Assembly (NCBI RefSeq): GCF_032341175.1
Contig: NZ_CP135435.1
Coordinates: 4,030,001 to 4,094,000, forward strand
Length of the DNA stretch: 64,000 nucleotides
Source of the DNA: Bacillus sp. DTU_2020_1000418_1_SI_GHA_SEK_038
GTDB lineage: Bacteria > Bacillota > Bacilli > Bacillales > Cytobacillaceae
Reading direction: 5' to 3'
Position numbers and translations under genes: made by a program
In this document: piece after piece, positions 8,786 through 17,801 of the stretch
Layout of the letters: every line of letters begins with the position of its first letter
How positions within the stretch are numbered: position 1 is the stretch's first letter
Notes under the pieces: generated by a model
Databases searched by the model: none
What the model was told of the DNA's origin: nothing
Seen by the model: only the letters and a program-made list of their open reading frames with translations

Positions 8786-8989
8786 GAATCCCCAAAAAAC
8801 TAGCCTAGTAAACTCCCATTTTAGATAAGATTTAATCGGGGTTGAAAGGTTTATCACCCAATTGAACAATAGTAATTAGCGATCAAACTTTACGGTTGAG
8901 CTGAATTCATTTGTATGCCAAATTATGCCGCATGGAGACATCTTCAGTCCGGAGACTAAGAACCATTCATTGTGAAGTTTCATCAGATC

Positions 8990-9395
8990 GCAATTAAATG
9001 AGGTGGTTTCGCAAATAAATTGAATCGTTTCGCAAATAAACTCCCATGTTTCGCAAACAACGCCTGTATTTTCACAAATAAGAGAGAAAAAGAAACATTT
9101 TTACTCGTCAGAATCCATTCCTTGGTGAAGTTTCATCAAGGTTCGCAAACAAGCGAGGTGGTTTCGCAAACAAATTCAATCGTTTCGCAAATAAACTCCG
9201 AAGTTTCGCAAACAACGCCAGTATTTTCGCAAATAAGAGAGAAAAAGAACCATTTTTACTCGTAAAAATCCATTCCTTGATGAAACTTCATAAGGTTCGC
9301 AAACAAGTGAGGTGGTTTCGCAAACAAATCGAATCGTTTCGCAAATAAACTCCGAAGTTTCGCAAACAAATCTTGTATTTTCACAAATAAATTCG
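8990..9395. repeat. Family D array: three ~155-bp tandem units built from 21-bp CGCAAA motifs
   Basis: The landmark AGGTGGTTTCGCAAA occurs at about 9001, 9156 and 9310, giving a ~155-bp tandem period. Inside each unit, TTTCGCAAATAAA or TTTCGCAAACAA recurs every 21 bases four or five times, followed by a GAGAGAAAAAG linker and a CCATTCCTTG-type segment. The minus strand stays open in a heptad-like reading (FVCETSEFICET), but there is no ribosome site, so I treat it as a DNA repeat. Confidence 0.9.
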
Positions 9396-9546
9396 ATTTC
9401 TCCGGGAAAAAGGCGCATGGATTGGAGTAATTACAGATCATTAGGTTATTTATAAAATTTTATAGCGACTTTCAACAAGAACCACATATTAATAAAACAT
9501 TCGATAATTAATTATGATAAAATACCTTTGTGCAGGAGGTTAATTT

Positions 9547-9732
9547 ATGTTATATATACTGATCGTGCTGTTAGCTTTTTTAACGTGGGCTCTACCGGTA
9601 CCCGGAAAAATAATTTTATTAGGTATTAACTTTTTCTTACCAGATCCTTTACCTTTCGGGGATGAAATAATTCAAATTTTAGGTTTCGTAAAAACTAGTA
9701 AAAAAGGATACAAAATGATTTCTAAACGGTAG
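9547..9732 (+). CDS. Small membrane protein, 61 residues
   Basis: AGGAGGTTAATTT precedes the ATG. Residues 2-20 and 21-33 are strongly hydrophobic (YILIVLLAFLTWALPVPGK, IILLGINFFLP), followed by an amphipathic segment and a basic tail (KTSKKGYKMISKR). A good intrinsic terminator follows, making a complete single-gene unit. No family recognised. The length and layout are those of small inner-membrane peptides; a toxin-like or regulatory role would be speculation. Confidence 0.65.
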   Translation: MLYILIVLLAFLTWALPVPGKIILLGINFFLPDPLPFGDEIIQILGFVKTSKKGYKMISKR

Positions 9733-9753
9733 CTACTATTAATATTTTTCGTT

Positions 9754-9784
9754 AAAAGCCTATTAATCTAGGCTTTTATTTTTT
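9754..9784 (+). terminator. Terminator after the small membrane protein
   Basis: AAAAGCCT and AGGCTTTT pair across TATTAATC, followed by ATTTTTTC. Confidence 0.75.
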
Positions 9785-10000
9785 CAGGAAAATTGTCCTG
9801 TTTAAAAGATAAAACTTTGATTTCCCCACTTATTGGCAGACCTAAATTATTTTCTCCAAATTGAAAAGAAGGCGACTCAAACGATCTCCATGAACAGTCA
9901 TAGAGTGCTTGATATCCCCTTCTTTATACATTTCCCCAATAATTCTCTCTTCCGCTATTAGGTAGATGACCTACATTGACTGCACTGTATTCTCAGCTTT

Positions 10001-10546
10001 TTACATCTTAGTCAAAGATGAAAAAACATAAATGAGTCTTACAACCTGATTGGTTTTGTTGAACCAAGTGTGTGGGGTTGTTGAGTCCATGTGAAAGCTG
10101 TCCCCTGGTTCTAGTTCATATTCATCTTCTCCGTGAACTAGTGTGAGATTTCCTTCTAGTACATAGACAAACTCCTGTCCTTCATGAGTTGATGAGGTTA
10201 CCTTCTGATTATTCGGGAGTAACACAACTAGCATGGGCTCAAATAAAGGTGTTGGCAATCCATTTGATAGACTTTGGTAAATAAAGTTTGACTGATTTAA
10301 AGTGAGGTCGCCCTTCGATTTCTTTCGTACAAAGCTTGGCGGCTCGGGTTCAGGGAAAAAGTAACTTCTACTCACTTCTAGCGCATCGGAAATTTTTGAT
10401 AACGATTGAAGAGTAATGGAGGATTTAGAATTTTCCACCTGGGATAAAAAGCTTGTGGAAAGTCCTGATTTATCAGCCAAATCCTTTAACGTTAATCCTT
10501 TTTTATATCGTAAATCTTTAAGTAGTTTTCCAATATTCTTCTCCAT
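10001..10546 (-). CDS. XRE-family regulator with C-terminal cupin (module 1)
   Basis: The 181-residue protein has an N-terminal helix-turn-helix of the XRE/Cro type at about residues 8-62 (GLTLKDLADKSGLSTSFLSQ) and a C-terminal cupin barrel at about 105-178 (EFVYVLEGNLTLVHG, YELEPGDSFHMDSTTPHTWF) that normally senses a small ligand. AAAGGAGTTTTGT precedes the ATG. It is divergent from the thiamine-diphosphate enzyme at 10791, and the 244-base A/T-rich gap between them holds both promoters. By analogy with PuuR-type regulators it probably controls that module in response to an imported metabolite. It is one of four paralogs in the window. Confidence 0.9.
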   Translation of the reverse strand: MEKNIGKLLKDLRYKKGLTLKDLADKSGLSTSFLSQVENSKSSITLQSLSKISDALEVSRSYFFPEPEPPSFVRKKSKGDLTLNQSNFIYQSLSNGLPTPLFEPMLVVLLPNNQKVTSSTHEGQEFVYVLEGNLTLVHGEDEYELEPGDSFHMDSTTPHTWFNKTNQVVRLIYVFSSLTKM

Positions 10547-10790
10547 ACAAAACTCCTTTTATATCGAAATGTAATAATGAATCCTTATCTTATTTTACTT
10601 GTATAATACCATATTCTCTAAAAATGTCATTTAATTTTTTTAAAAGGTAGCAACAAAAATTAAGTGGCACTAAATTTTTTTTATAAATATTTAATAAATT
10701 TGTTGACTACTTAATATTTTTATTATAAATTCAATCTTAAAGATAAAACATTCAATAAAATCTGAATATTTTAACGGAGGGATTGTTTAC

Positions 10791-12512
10791 ATGAGAGCAG
10801 CAGATGCTATCGTAAAAATTTTAATCGCTAATGATGTGGATGTAATATTCGGGGTGCCTGGTGATACAAGTATGACTTTTCATAATGCAATAGAGGCCCA
10901 TAGTGACCAGATTAAATATATCCAGTGTAGAGATGAACGACACGCTACTTATATGGCCGACACATATGCACGGGTATCTGGAAAACCAGGTGTAGTTGAC
11001 GTTCCAAGTGGGGGCGGGGTTTTATACGCAACTCCGGGAATTAGTGAAGCAAATTCATCATCTGTTCCCATTATTTGTTTCTCCTCTGACATTTCGATGA
11101 GCAGTGAAGAAACCGGGGCACTAACGGAGCTAAAGCAAGTCGAGCTTCTACAATCCATTACGAAATGGAATACGAAAATAAAACTTGCTTCAAAAATTCC
11201 ACATATGTTAAGAAAAGCCTTTAGAATGGCTACTGGAGGAAGACCAGGAGCTGTGCATATTTCTGTCCCTGAAGATGTTCATGAGGAGCATTATGATTAT
11301 ACGGATGAGGAACTCTATGCGTCCTTTCATAAGCCCTTTAAGAGTTCACCTAATAGAGAAGATGTCGAAAAGGTATATAAATTATTAACTCACTCTTCAC
11401 GTCCTGTCATTATTGCTGGCGGCGGGGTCCACCTTTCGGCAGCGTACGAGGAGCTAGAAAGCCTTGCAAGTGACTTCTCTATTCCTGTCGGAACATCAAT
11501 AAACGGGAAAGGAAGTATTGCTGAGAATTTACCGCAAGCAATTGGGGTCATTGGGGTGAACGGCGGAACAGATGAAACAAACAGCATTATCAAAAACGCT
11601 GATTTTGTCCTTGTTCTAGGTTCAAAGCTTAATAATGTAACAACGGTGGCTAAAAGCATTTTCAGTCATTCCCCTGTTGTCGTTCAAGTAGACATCAGTG
11701 AAGAAATATTGGATCAGAACATTCGAACAGATGTAGCTATTATGTCAGATATAAAGGCATTTCTAAACCACTTAAATTTACTGATGAATAATAGAAATAA
11801 AGACTTTTCAAATTCTTTAACAGAATGGAATAAATTTTATCAAGACATCTTAAATAAGAAGGTTAATAGAGTAGCAATAGAGGTGCAAGAGGACACAAAA
11901 TTCGTCAACCCAGCGAAAATAATTGATCTATTAAATAAACATACAAATGAAAACGCTCTATTTGTTATTGATGCTGGCACTCAAAATCCATATATGGCTT
12001 CAGATTATGTCACTAAAAAAGCAGGCAGGAGAACAGTTTTTGACCGTGGTCATGGAAATTTAGGCTACGCTTTATCGGCTGCAATAGGCGCAAAAGTGGC
12101 AAGCCCACAATCAAAAGTATTCTCTATGTTTGGTGATGGAAGCTTCGCCATGTCTGTTGGGGAACTAGAAACTGCAAGCAGATTAGGGCTGCCAGTTGTC
12201 TTTCTTCTCTTCCAAAACAATAGTTACGGATGGATCAAAAAATTACACCAGCTTTATTATGATGAGCGCTATATCGGAGTTGATTTTAGTCAAATTAATG
12301 GGGCGAAAATTGCAGAGGGCTTTAATATTAGCAGCTTAAGAATTGATTCGAACGAAAAGCTAGAAGAAGGATTAAAGTGGGCAATCGACCAGCAAGGACC
12401 TGTGTTCTTGGATATATTAATTGAACCGATTACAGATATTGTCCCGCCAGTGACAAATTGGAGAGAAGACAGCAAGCTTGATCCTTCCGAAAGAGAGGCA
12501 CTTACTTACTAA
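10791..12512 (+). CDS. Thiamine-diphosphate-dependent enzyme, acetolactate-synthase-like
   Basis: The 573-residue protein has the three-domain fold of the ThDP decarboxylase/ligase superfamily. The N-terminal domain has the catalytic glutamate in CRDERHATYMADTYAR (E49); the middle domain resembles the FAD-binding-type domain of the family; the C-terminal domain carries the cofactor motif that starts MFGDGSFAMSVGE and ends FQNNSYGW about 30 residues on (around 447-477). It is not an obvious acetolactate synthase: no small subunit or ilv genes follow, and it opens a peptide-transport module. Likely reactions are decarboxylation or carboligation of a 2-oxo acid. A possible promoter TTGACT/TATAAA lies at 10703-10729. 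ACGGAGGGATTG provides the ribosome site. Confidence 0.82.
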   Translation: MRAADAIVKILIANDVDVIFGVPGDTSMTFHNAIEAHSDQIKYIQCRDERHATYMADTYARVSGKPGVVDVPSGGGVLYATPGISEANSSSVPIICFSSDISMSSEETGALTELKQVELLQSITKWNTKIKLASKIPHMLRKAFRMATGGRPGAVHISVPEDVHEEHYDYTDEELYASFHKPFKSSPNREDVEKVYKLLTHSSRPVIIAGGGVHLSAAYEELESLASDFSIPVGTSINGKGSIAENLPQAIGVIGVNGGTDETNSIIKNADFVLVLGSKLNNVTTVAKSIFSHSPVVVQVDISEEILDQNIRTDVAIMSDIKAFLNHLNLLMNNRNKDFSNSLTEWNKFYQDILNKKVNRVAIEVQEDTKFVNPAKIIDLLNKHTNENALFVIDAGTQNPYMASDYVTKKAGRRTVFDRGHGNLGYALSAAIGAKVASPQSKVFSMFGDGSFAMSVGELETASRLGLPVVFLLFQNNSYGWIKKLHQLYYDERYIGVDFSQINGAKIAEGFNISSLRIDSNEKLEEGLKWAIDQQGPVFLDILIEPITDIVPPVTNWREDSKLDPSEREALTY

Positions 12513-12521
12513 TCCGTTTTG

Positions 12522-12575
12522 GTCCTTTACTAGATGGACAGGGCCGCCTGAACATTCTATGTAAGGGACTTTTTC
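12522..12575 (+). terminator. Attenuator-like hairpin between the ThDP gene and the ABC genes
   Basis: GTCCTTTAC pairs with GTAAGGGAC (one G-U pair) across about 30 bases, followed by TTTTTC. It would partially uncouple the first gene from the transporter genes. Confidence 0.55.
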
Positions 12576-12635
12576 TTCATTATCTATACCAGGAATGTTT
12601 AACAGATGTATAAAAAACAAGGGGGTTAAACTTAT

Positions 12636-13586
12636 ATGATTTATTACATATTAAAGCGAATATTTTCTCTCATCCCCGTCCTATTCGTTATTTCAGTAGT
12701 GATCTTCATGGTTATTCACTTAACACCTGGCGACCCTGCTTCTATTATGCTAGGTGAAGAAGCTACAGAAGAACAAATTGATAAAATGCGTGAAGAACTT
12801 GGCCTTAATGCTCCTTTAATTCAGCAATATGCAGACTGGGTTATTAATGTTTTTAAAGGTGATCTAGGAACATCATATTTTATGAAAGAGCCAGTAACAA
12901 GCGCAATCTTAAGTCATCTTGGACCAACCCTTTCACTTGCTATATTAGGTCAAGCTGTGGCGCTCGTGATTGCCATTCCCGCTGGAATAATTGCAGCTAA
13001 TCGAAGAGGATCCCTTACAGACCAGTCCTTAATGGGATTTTCATTACTAGGCATGTCAGTTCCTAGTTTCCTGCTTGGATTATTTCTAATCTTAGTCGTT
13101 GGCGTTAAGTTACAATGGCTGCCTATTGCAGGGTATCAGCCATTAAGTTCTGGACTATGGAACAGTCTGCAATACCTTATCTTACCTGCCATCGCATTAG
13201 GCGCCATACAAGCAGCACTAATTGCTCGTATGACAAGGACATCAATGTTAGAAGTTCTAAATTCGAACTATATTAAAACAGCTCGAGCAAAGGGTGTAAA
13301 AGAACATATTATCGTGTACAGACATGCATTACGGAATGCATTCCTTCCTATTTTAACAGTAATTGGCCAGACATTCGGAACCTTAGTAGCTGGGGCAGTC
13401 GTTACCGAAACGATCTTTAACATCCCTGGTATTGGGCAAATGATCATAAATTCTATTGAAAGACGCGATTATACAGTCATTCAAGGCGTGGTCTTATTTA
13501 TTACCATTTCCTATGTTGTCATTAACTTAATTGTAGATTTGTTATATGCCTATATTGATCCTCGTGTCCGATTAGAGCGCAAGTAG
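12636..13586 (+). CDS. Dipeptide/oligopeptide-type ABC permease (DppB-like)
   Basis: The 316-residue protein has about six membrane helices and the family's N-terminal signature (LIPVLFVISVVIFMVIHLTP, then GDPASIMLGEEA). The cytoplasmic EAA loop is visible as NYIKTARAKGVKEHIIVYRH. This is one half of the membrane channel of a PepT-class importer. AAGGGGGTTAAACTT precedes the ATG. It is the first gene of a tightly packed B-C-D-F order, followed by an amidohydrolase and a binding protein, so the whole importer is present. Relatives move dipeptides, nickel, glutathione or opines; substrate is undetermined. Confidence 0.93.
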   Translation: MIYYILKRIFSLIPVLFVISVVIFMVIHLTPGDPASIMLGEEATEEQIDKMREELGLNAPLIQQYADWVINVFKGDLGTSYFMKEPVTSAILSHLGPTLSLAILGQAVALVIAIPAGIIAANRRGSLTDQSLMGFSLLGMSVPSFLLGLFLILVVGVKLQWLPIAGYQPLSSGLWNSLQYLILPAIALGAIQAALIARMTRTSMLEVLNSNYIKTARAKGVKEHIIVYRHALRNAFLPILTVIGQTFGTLVAGAVVTETIFNIPGIGQMIINSIERRDYTVIQGVVLFITISYVVINLIVDLLYAYIDPRVRLERK

Positions 13587-13604
13587 GAAAGGAGTTTTGC
13601 TATT

Positions 13605-14501
13605 GTGGAAATTGAAAGCGTTATAAAACACTCTACTATCAAACACAAACTTAAAAGACAACAAAAACAACTATTTATGCGGCGACTTCTATCGAACAAA
13701 CAAATACTTACCGGTGGCATATTGTTACTCATCTTAATCATAATAACGGTCATTGGACCGTTGCTAGTTCCATATAGCCCATATCAAATGGAAGTAATGG
13801 ATCGCTTAAAAGCTCCTAATGGTTCACATCTTCTAGGAACGGATGAATTTGGCCGTGATCTTTTAACCCGTATTATTTATGGAGGCAGAATAACAATTGG
13901 TGTGGGCCTCTCGGTAGCATTAATATCTTCAGTCTTAGGATTAATTGTTGGGTTATATGCAAGTTACTATCGAGCGTTAGATCAAATTCTAATGAGAATC
14001 TGTGATGGATTAATGGCTATACCGGCAATTTTATTAGCAATCGCATTAATGGCGGCATTAGGTCCAAATACTTTGAACGTTATTATTGCTCTAAGTATTG
14101 TTTTTACTCCATATATTGCACGTGTCATTCGTTCATCAGCCTTAGTCGTTCGTGAACAAACTTATATAGAAGCAATGAGAGCACAAGGGGCAAGCAACTT
14201 AAGAATAATCTGGCGTCATATTATGCCTAATACCATCTCTCCGCTTGTAATTCAAGCAACGTTTATTTTTGCCGAAGCTATTATTATCGAGGCTGCTCTA
14301 AGCTTTTTAGGTGCTGGTGTCCCTGCTCCGGAGCCTAGTTGGGGAAGTATTTTACATGATGGAAAAACAGTAATATTTAATGCGTGGTGGATGACCGTTT
14401 TCCCTGGGATCACCATTGTGATGTCGGTTCTTGGATTAAATTTACTAGGGGATGGTCTCAGAGATTTAATTGATCCTCACACAAATCATGCAAAAAAATA
14501 A
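13605..14501 (+). CDS. Dipeptide/oligopeptide-type ABC permease (DppC-like)
   Basis: The 298-residue second channel subunit starts at GTG preceded by GAAAGGAG. An N-terminal cytoplasmic stretch is followed by a helix and the family's extracellular segment (APNGSHLLGTDEFGRDLLTR). The EAA loop reads YIEAMRAQGASNLRIIWRH. About five to six helices follow in the order usual for DppC/OppC. It begins 18 bases after the preceding permease. The GTDEFGRD motif is diagnostic for this subfamily. Confidence 0.93.
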   Translation: MEIESVIKHSTIKHKLKRQQKQLFMRRLLSNKQILTGGILLLILIIITVIGPLLVPYSPYQMEVMDRLKAPNGSHLLGTDEFGRDLLTRIIYGGRITIGVGLSVALISSVLGLIVGLYASYYRALDQILMRICDGLMAIPAILLAIALMAALGPNTLNVIIALSIVFTPYIARVIRSSALVVREQTYIEAMRAQGASNLRIIWRHIMPNTISPLVIQATFIFAEAIIIEAALSFLGAGVPAPEPSWGSILHDGKTVIFNAWWMTVFPGITIVMSVLGLNLLGDGLRDLIDPHTNHAKK

Positions 14502-14523
14502 CGATTCATAAGGGGTGATCACT

Positions 14524-15537
14524 ATGTCAGACGAACAGCATCTTTTACATGTACAGGATCTTAAAACCCATTTCCATACAGAACGAGGCCGGGTCACAGC
14601 CGTTGATGGTGTCTCCTTTCATGTGAAGGAAGGAGAAATATTAGGTGTAGTCGGTGAATCCGGGTGTGGGAAGAGTGTTACCTCCCAATCTATTTTAAGA
14701 TTATTTGATGAAAAAAACACCGTTCAATATGATGGTACGATCAATTTTAAAGGTAAAAATCTATTAAATCTATCACAGTCAGAAATGCAGGAGATACGTG
14801 GAAATGATATAGCCATGATATTTCAAGATCCGCTTAGTTCATTAAACCCTGTTTACACGATTGGATTCCAAATTGTAGAGGCCATTCTTTTACATCAAAA
14901 AGTAACAAAGAAAGAGGCCTATGAAAAAGCGGTTGAAATGTTGAGATTGACTGGTATCCCCTCTCCAGAGAAACGCGTTCATGAATATCCTCACCAATTA
15001 TCAGGAGGTATGCAGCAACGCGCTATGATCGCAATCGCCTTATCATGCCAGCCACAATTATTAATTGCTGATGAACCTACTACAGCTCTTGATGTGACGA
15101 TTCAAGCACAAATATTGGATCTGATTGTGAATTTAAATCGTGAGCTGCAAATGGGAGTTATATTCATAACCCATGATTTGGGAGTAGTTTCAGAGATTTG
15201 TACAAGAGTGGTTGTAATGTACCTAGGGCAAATAGTGGAAGAAGCAGATACAGTAAGTCTCTTTGAAAATCCGCTTCACCCATATACAAGAGGATTAATT
15301 AAATCTATTCCTCACCTGGATAGTGATCGATCAAAGGACCTACATGTCATTAAAGGGACAGTTCCTGCTTTAGATAACATTCCAAAAGGCTGCCGGTTCG
15401 CCCCTCGCTGCCCGCATGCCGATGCATTATGCAATGAAAACATGCCGGAGCTTACATCTTATCAAGGTTCCCAAAAGGTAAGATGCTGGCATGCAGATCA
15501 AATTATGGAGGGAAGTTATGTTAGTACAGGAACATGA
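14524..15537 (+). CDS. Peptide-type ABC transporter ATPase (DppD-like)
   Basis: I start this 337-residue protein at the ATG at 14524, correctly spaced from AAGGGGTG, rather than at an upstream GTG inside the ribosome site. Walker [12 protein letters not shown], signature [12 protein letters not shown], Walker [14 protein letters not shown] and the switch histidine in ITHDLGVV are all intact. The C-terminal oligopeptide extension carries the cysteine cluster [14 protein letters not shown] seen in Dpp/Opp ATPases. It energises the permease pair upstream and overlaps the next gene by 20 bases. Confidence 0.94.
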   Translation: MSDEQHLLHVQDLKTHFHTERGRVTAVDGVSFHVKEGEILGVVGESGCGKSVTSQSILRLFDEKNTVQYDGTINFKGKNLLNLSQSEMQEIRGNDIAMIFQDPLSSLNPVYTIGFQIVEAILLHQKVTKKEAYEKAVEMLRLTGIPSPEKRVHEYPHQLSGGMQQRAMIAIALSCQPQLLIADEPTTALDVTIQAQILDLIVNLNRELQMGVIFITHDLGVVSEICTRVVVMYLGQIVEEADTVSLFENPLHPYTRGLIKSIPHLDSDRSKDLHVIKGTVPALDNIPKGCRFAPRCPHADALCNENMPELTSYQGSQKVRCWHADQIMEGSYVSTGT

Positions 15538-16513
15538 AAATAAAACACCGCTTCTAGATATCCAAGGACTGAAAAAATATTACCCTGTTAAAGGATCTTT
15601 AAAAAACTTTGGAAAGGCAAAGGAACAAATCAAAGCGGTAAATGATGTCTCCTTTCAACTATTTGAAGGTGAGACTTACGGTATGGTAGGAGAATCTGGG
15701 TGCGGGAAAAGTACGACCGGAAGAACCATTTTAAGATTACTAGAACCAACTGTGGGAAAAGCCTTTTATAAGAACCAGGATATTTTTCAACTAGATAGCA
15801 GAAAGCTGAGAGATTTGCGCCAAGAAATGCAAATGGTCTTTCAAGATCCTTATTCATCTTTAAATCCAAGAATTAGAATTGGACACATACTCGAAGAACC
15901 GCTAACGATTCATCAAATTGGAAATAAAAAGGACCGTACCGAAATGGTTATGAACATCCTGGAAAAGGTAGGATTACGCGAGGATCAATATTATCGGTAT
16001 CCACATGAATTCTCTGGTGGACAACGACAACGTATTGGGTTAGCAAGAGCACTTATTATCAATCCGAAAATCGTTATTCTAGACGAGCCGGTTTCTGCGC
16101 TAGATGTGTCCATTCAATCACAAATTATTAATCTATTAAAAGAACTGCAAAGAGACTTAAAGCTCACCTATATCTTTATTTCTCATGACATCAGCGTTGT
16201 TCGGCATATTTGTGACCGAATCGGAGTTATGTACTTAGGAAAAATCATGGAAGAGGCACCAACGGATCAGCTTTTTGCAAATTCAAAACATCCTTATACC
16301 CAAGCTTTATTATCAGCAGTTCCACAGTCTAATCCAAAATATAAAAAAGAGAGAATCATTTTAAAGGGAGATATCCCCTCTCCTCTATCTCCGCCATCGG
16401 GATGTGTGTTTCATACACGCTGCCCTTTTGTGAAAGATATTTGTAAACATCAGGAACCAATTAAAAAGGAAATTGGCGACCGTCATTTTGTTGCTTGCCA
16501 CCTCCATTCCTAA
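15518..16513 (+). CDS. Peptide-type ABC transporter ATPase (DppF-like)
   Basis: The second ATPase (331 residues) starts at the ATG at 15518, behind GGAGGGAAG; a longer start lies within the previous gene without a ribosome site. Walker [13 protein letters not shown], signature FSGGQRQRIGLA, Walker B IVILDEPVSALDV and SHDISVVRHI are intact. The C-terminal CVFHTRCPFVKDIC cluster is typical of DppF/OppF. It forms the heterodimeric motor with the preceding gene product. Confidence 0.94.
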   Translation: MLVQEHENKTPLLDIQGLKKYYPVKGSLKNFGKAKEQIKAVNDVSFQLFEGETYGMVGESGCGKSTTGRTILRLLEPTVGKAFYKNQDIFQLDSRKLRDLRQEMQMVFQDPYSSLNPRIRIGHILEEPLTIHQIGNKKDRTEMVMNILEKVGLREDQYYRYPHEFSGGQRQRIGLARALIINPKIVILDEPVSALDVSIQSQIINLLKELQRDLKLTYIFISHDISVVRHICDRIGVMYLGKIMEEAPTDQLFANSKHPYTQALLSAVPQSNPKYKKERIILKGDIPSPLSPPSGCVFHTRCPFVKDICKHQEPIKKEIGDRHFVACHLHS

Positions 16514-16539
16514 AAATAAAAATCTTGGGAGAGGATTAA

Positions 16540-17751
16540 ATGGATATAAACAAGCTTTATACAGAGTTGGAATCGATATACCCAACATTAGTTGACATAC
16601 GTCGTGACCTGCACAAACACCCTGAACTTTCATTTCAAGAAGTCCGCACTCCAAAATTAATTGCAGAGTACCTAACAGAATTAGGTTTAGAAGTAAGGAC
16701 AAATGTTGGAGGAAGAGGAGTTGTCGGTCTCTTAAGAGGAAAGCATAAGGGAAAAACAGTGGCTCTTCGCGCTGATTTCGATGCCCTGCCCATTCAAGAC
16801 GAGAAAAATGTCAGTTATAAATCCCAAATACCAGGAGTCATGCATGCATGTGGTCATGATGGTCATACAGCAACCTTATTAGGAGTAGCAACGGTTTTAG
16901 CTAAATATCGTGAAGAATTATCAGGAAATGTCGTTTTTATTCACCAATTTGCAGAAGAATTAGTACCTGGTGGAGCTAAAGCAATGATTGAGGATGATTG
17001 CTTAAAAGGGGTCGATGTAATCTTTGGCACACATCTTCAAGGAGCTTTGCCGTTCGGAAAAGTTTATTATCGTGAGGGCTATGCAATGGCAGCTTCTGAT
17101 TTCTTTGAAATAAAAGTATTTGGGAAGGGCGGACACGGGGCCTCCCCTCATCTAACAGTAGACCCTTTAGTAACTGCAAGTCAAATCGTCCTAAACCTTC
17201 AGCAGATTATTAGCCGCCGAGTAGACCCAGTAAAGCCTGCTGTTCTGACTGTAGGTAAATTACATGCTGGTACAGCGATGAATGTGATACCTGAAACAGC
17301 CGAAATATCAGGAACAGTAAGATCCTTCGACCCCGAGACTAGGGATTTAATAGAAATAGAATTAAAGAATGTCGTTAATGCTGCCTGCCTCCAAAGCGGA
17401 GCAACATGTGAAATTTCCTATATTCGCGGTTATGACGCAGTTTGGAATCATCCAAAAGAAACACAATTTATTCGAAATATGGCCGTTGAGGTTGTTGGGA
17501 AAGAAAATGTGATAGAAAGGGATTTAGCTATGGGCAGTGAGGATTTTGCTTATTATCTTAAAGAAGTACCTGGTACCTATTTCTTTGTAGGTGCAAGTTT
17601 AAGTGATTCAGCAAAGGTTTTCCCACACCACCACCCGCGTTTTGACTTTGATGAAAAAGCCATGCTAACGGCAGCAAAAATATTAGTAACTTCTGTTATT
17701 AAGTTTAATAAGGAAACTAGCAACCAGATTAATAATCCAATAGAGATTTAG
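16540..17751 (+). CDS. M20-family amidohydrolase (N-acyl amino acid hydrolase type)
   Basis: This 403-residue cytoplasmic metalloenzyme hydrolyses amide bonds of N-acylated amino acids, amides or dipeptides. The N-terminus has the aminoacylase/hippuricase signature DLHKHPELSFQE. Metal ligands appear in HACGHDGH (cysteine near residue 104), HQFAEELVPGGAKAM (glutamate pair) and the late FPHHHPRFDFDE motif. The dimerisation insert (GKGGHGASPH) is intact. Length matches the AmhX/YxeP group. GGGAGAGGATTAA gives the ribosome site 26 bases after dppF. Its place inside the importer operon implies that it acts on the imported compound, releasing an amino or acyl part. Confidence 0.92.
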   Translation: MDINKLYTELESIYPTLVDIRRDLHKHPELSFQEVRTPKLIAEYLTELGLEVRTNVGGRGVVGLLRGKHKGKTVALRADFDALPIQDEKNVSYKSQIPGVMHACGHDGHTATLLGVATVLAKYREELSGNVVFIHQFAEELVPGGAKAMIEDDCLKGVDVIFGTHLQGALPFGKVYYREGYAMAASDFFEIKVFGKGGHGASPHLTVDPLVTASQIVLNLQQIISRRVDPVKPAVLTVGKLHAGTAMNVIPETAEISGTVRSFDPETRDLIEIELKNVVNAACLQSGATCEISYIRGYDAVWNHPKETQFIRNMAVEVVGKENVIERDLAMGSEDFAYYLKEVPGTYFFVGASLSDSAKVFPHHHPRFDFDEKAMLTAAKILVTSVIKFNKETSNQINNPIEI

Positions 17752-17801
17752 ACTTTTACAGTTTTATAAATTTAAAAACAATTTTTAAAGGGGGCTATTA
17801 A

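Noticed and set aside
8990..9395. CRISPR array
   Set aside because: Units are 21 bases with no unique spacers of 30-40 bases; the between-motif sequence is itself repeated, and no cas gene is present.
9020..9441. Frames through the CGCAAA array reading FVCET/ICET heptads or FANK repeats
   Set aside because: Open only because of the 21-bp period; overlapping frames on both strands and no ribosome sites.
10791..12512. Naming the ThDP enzyme alsS or ilvB
   Set aside because: The family match is general and neighbours do not support branched-chain or acetoin synthesis.
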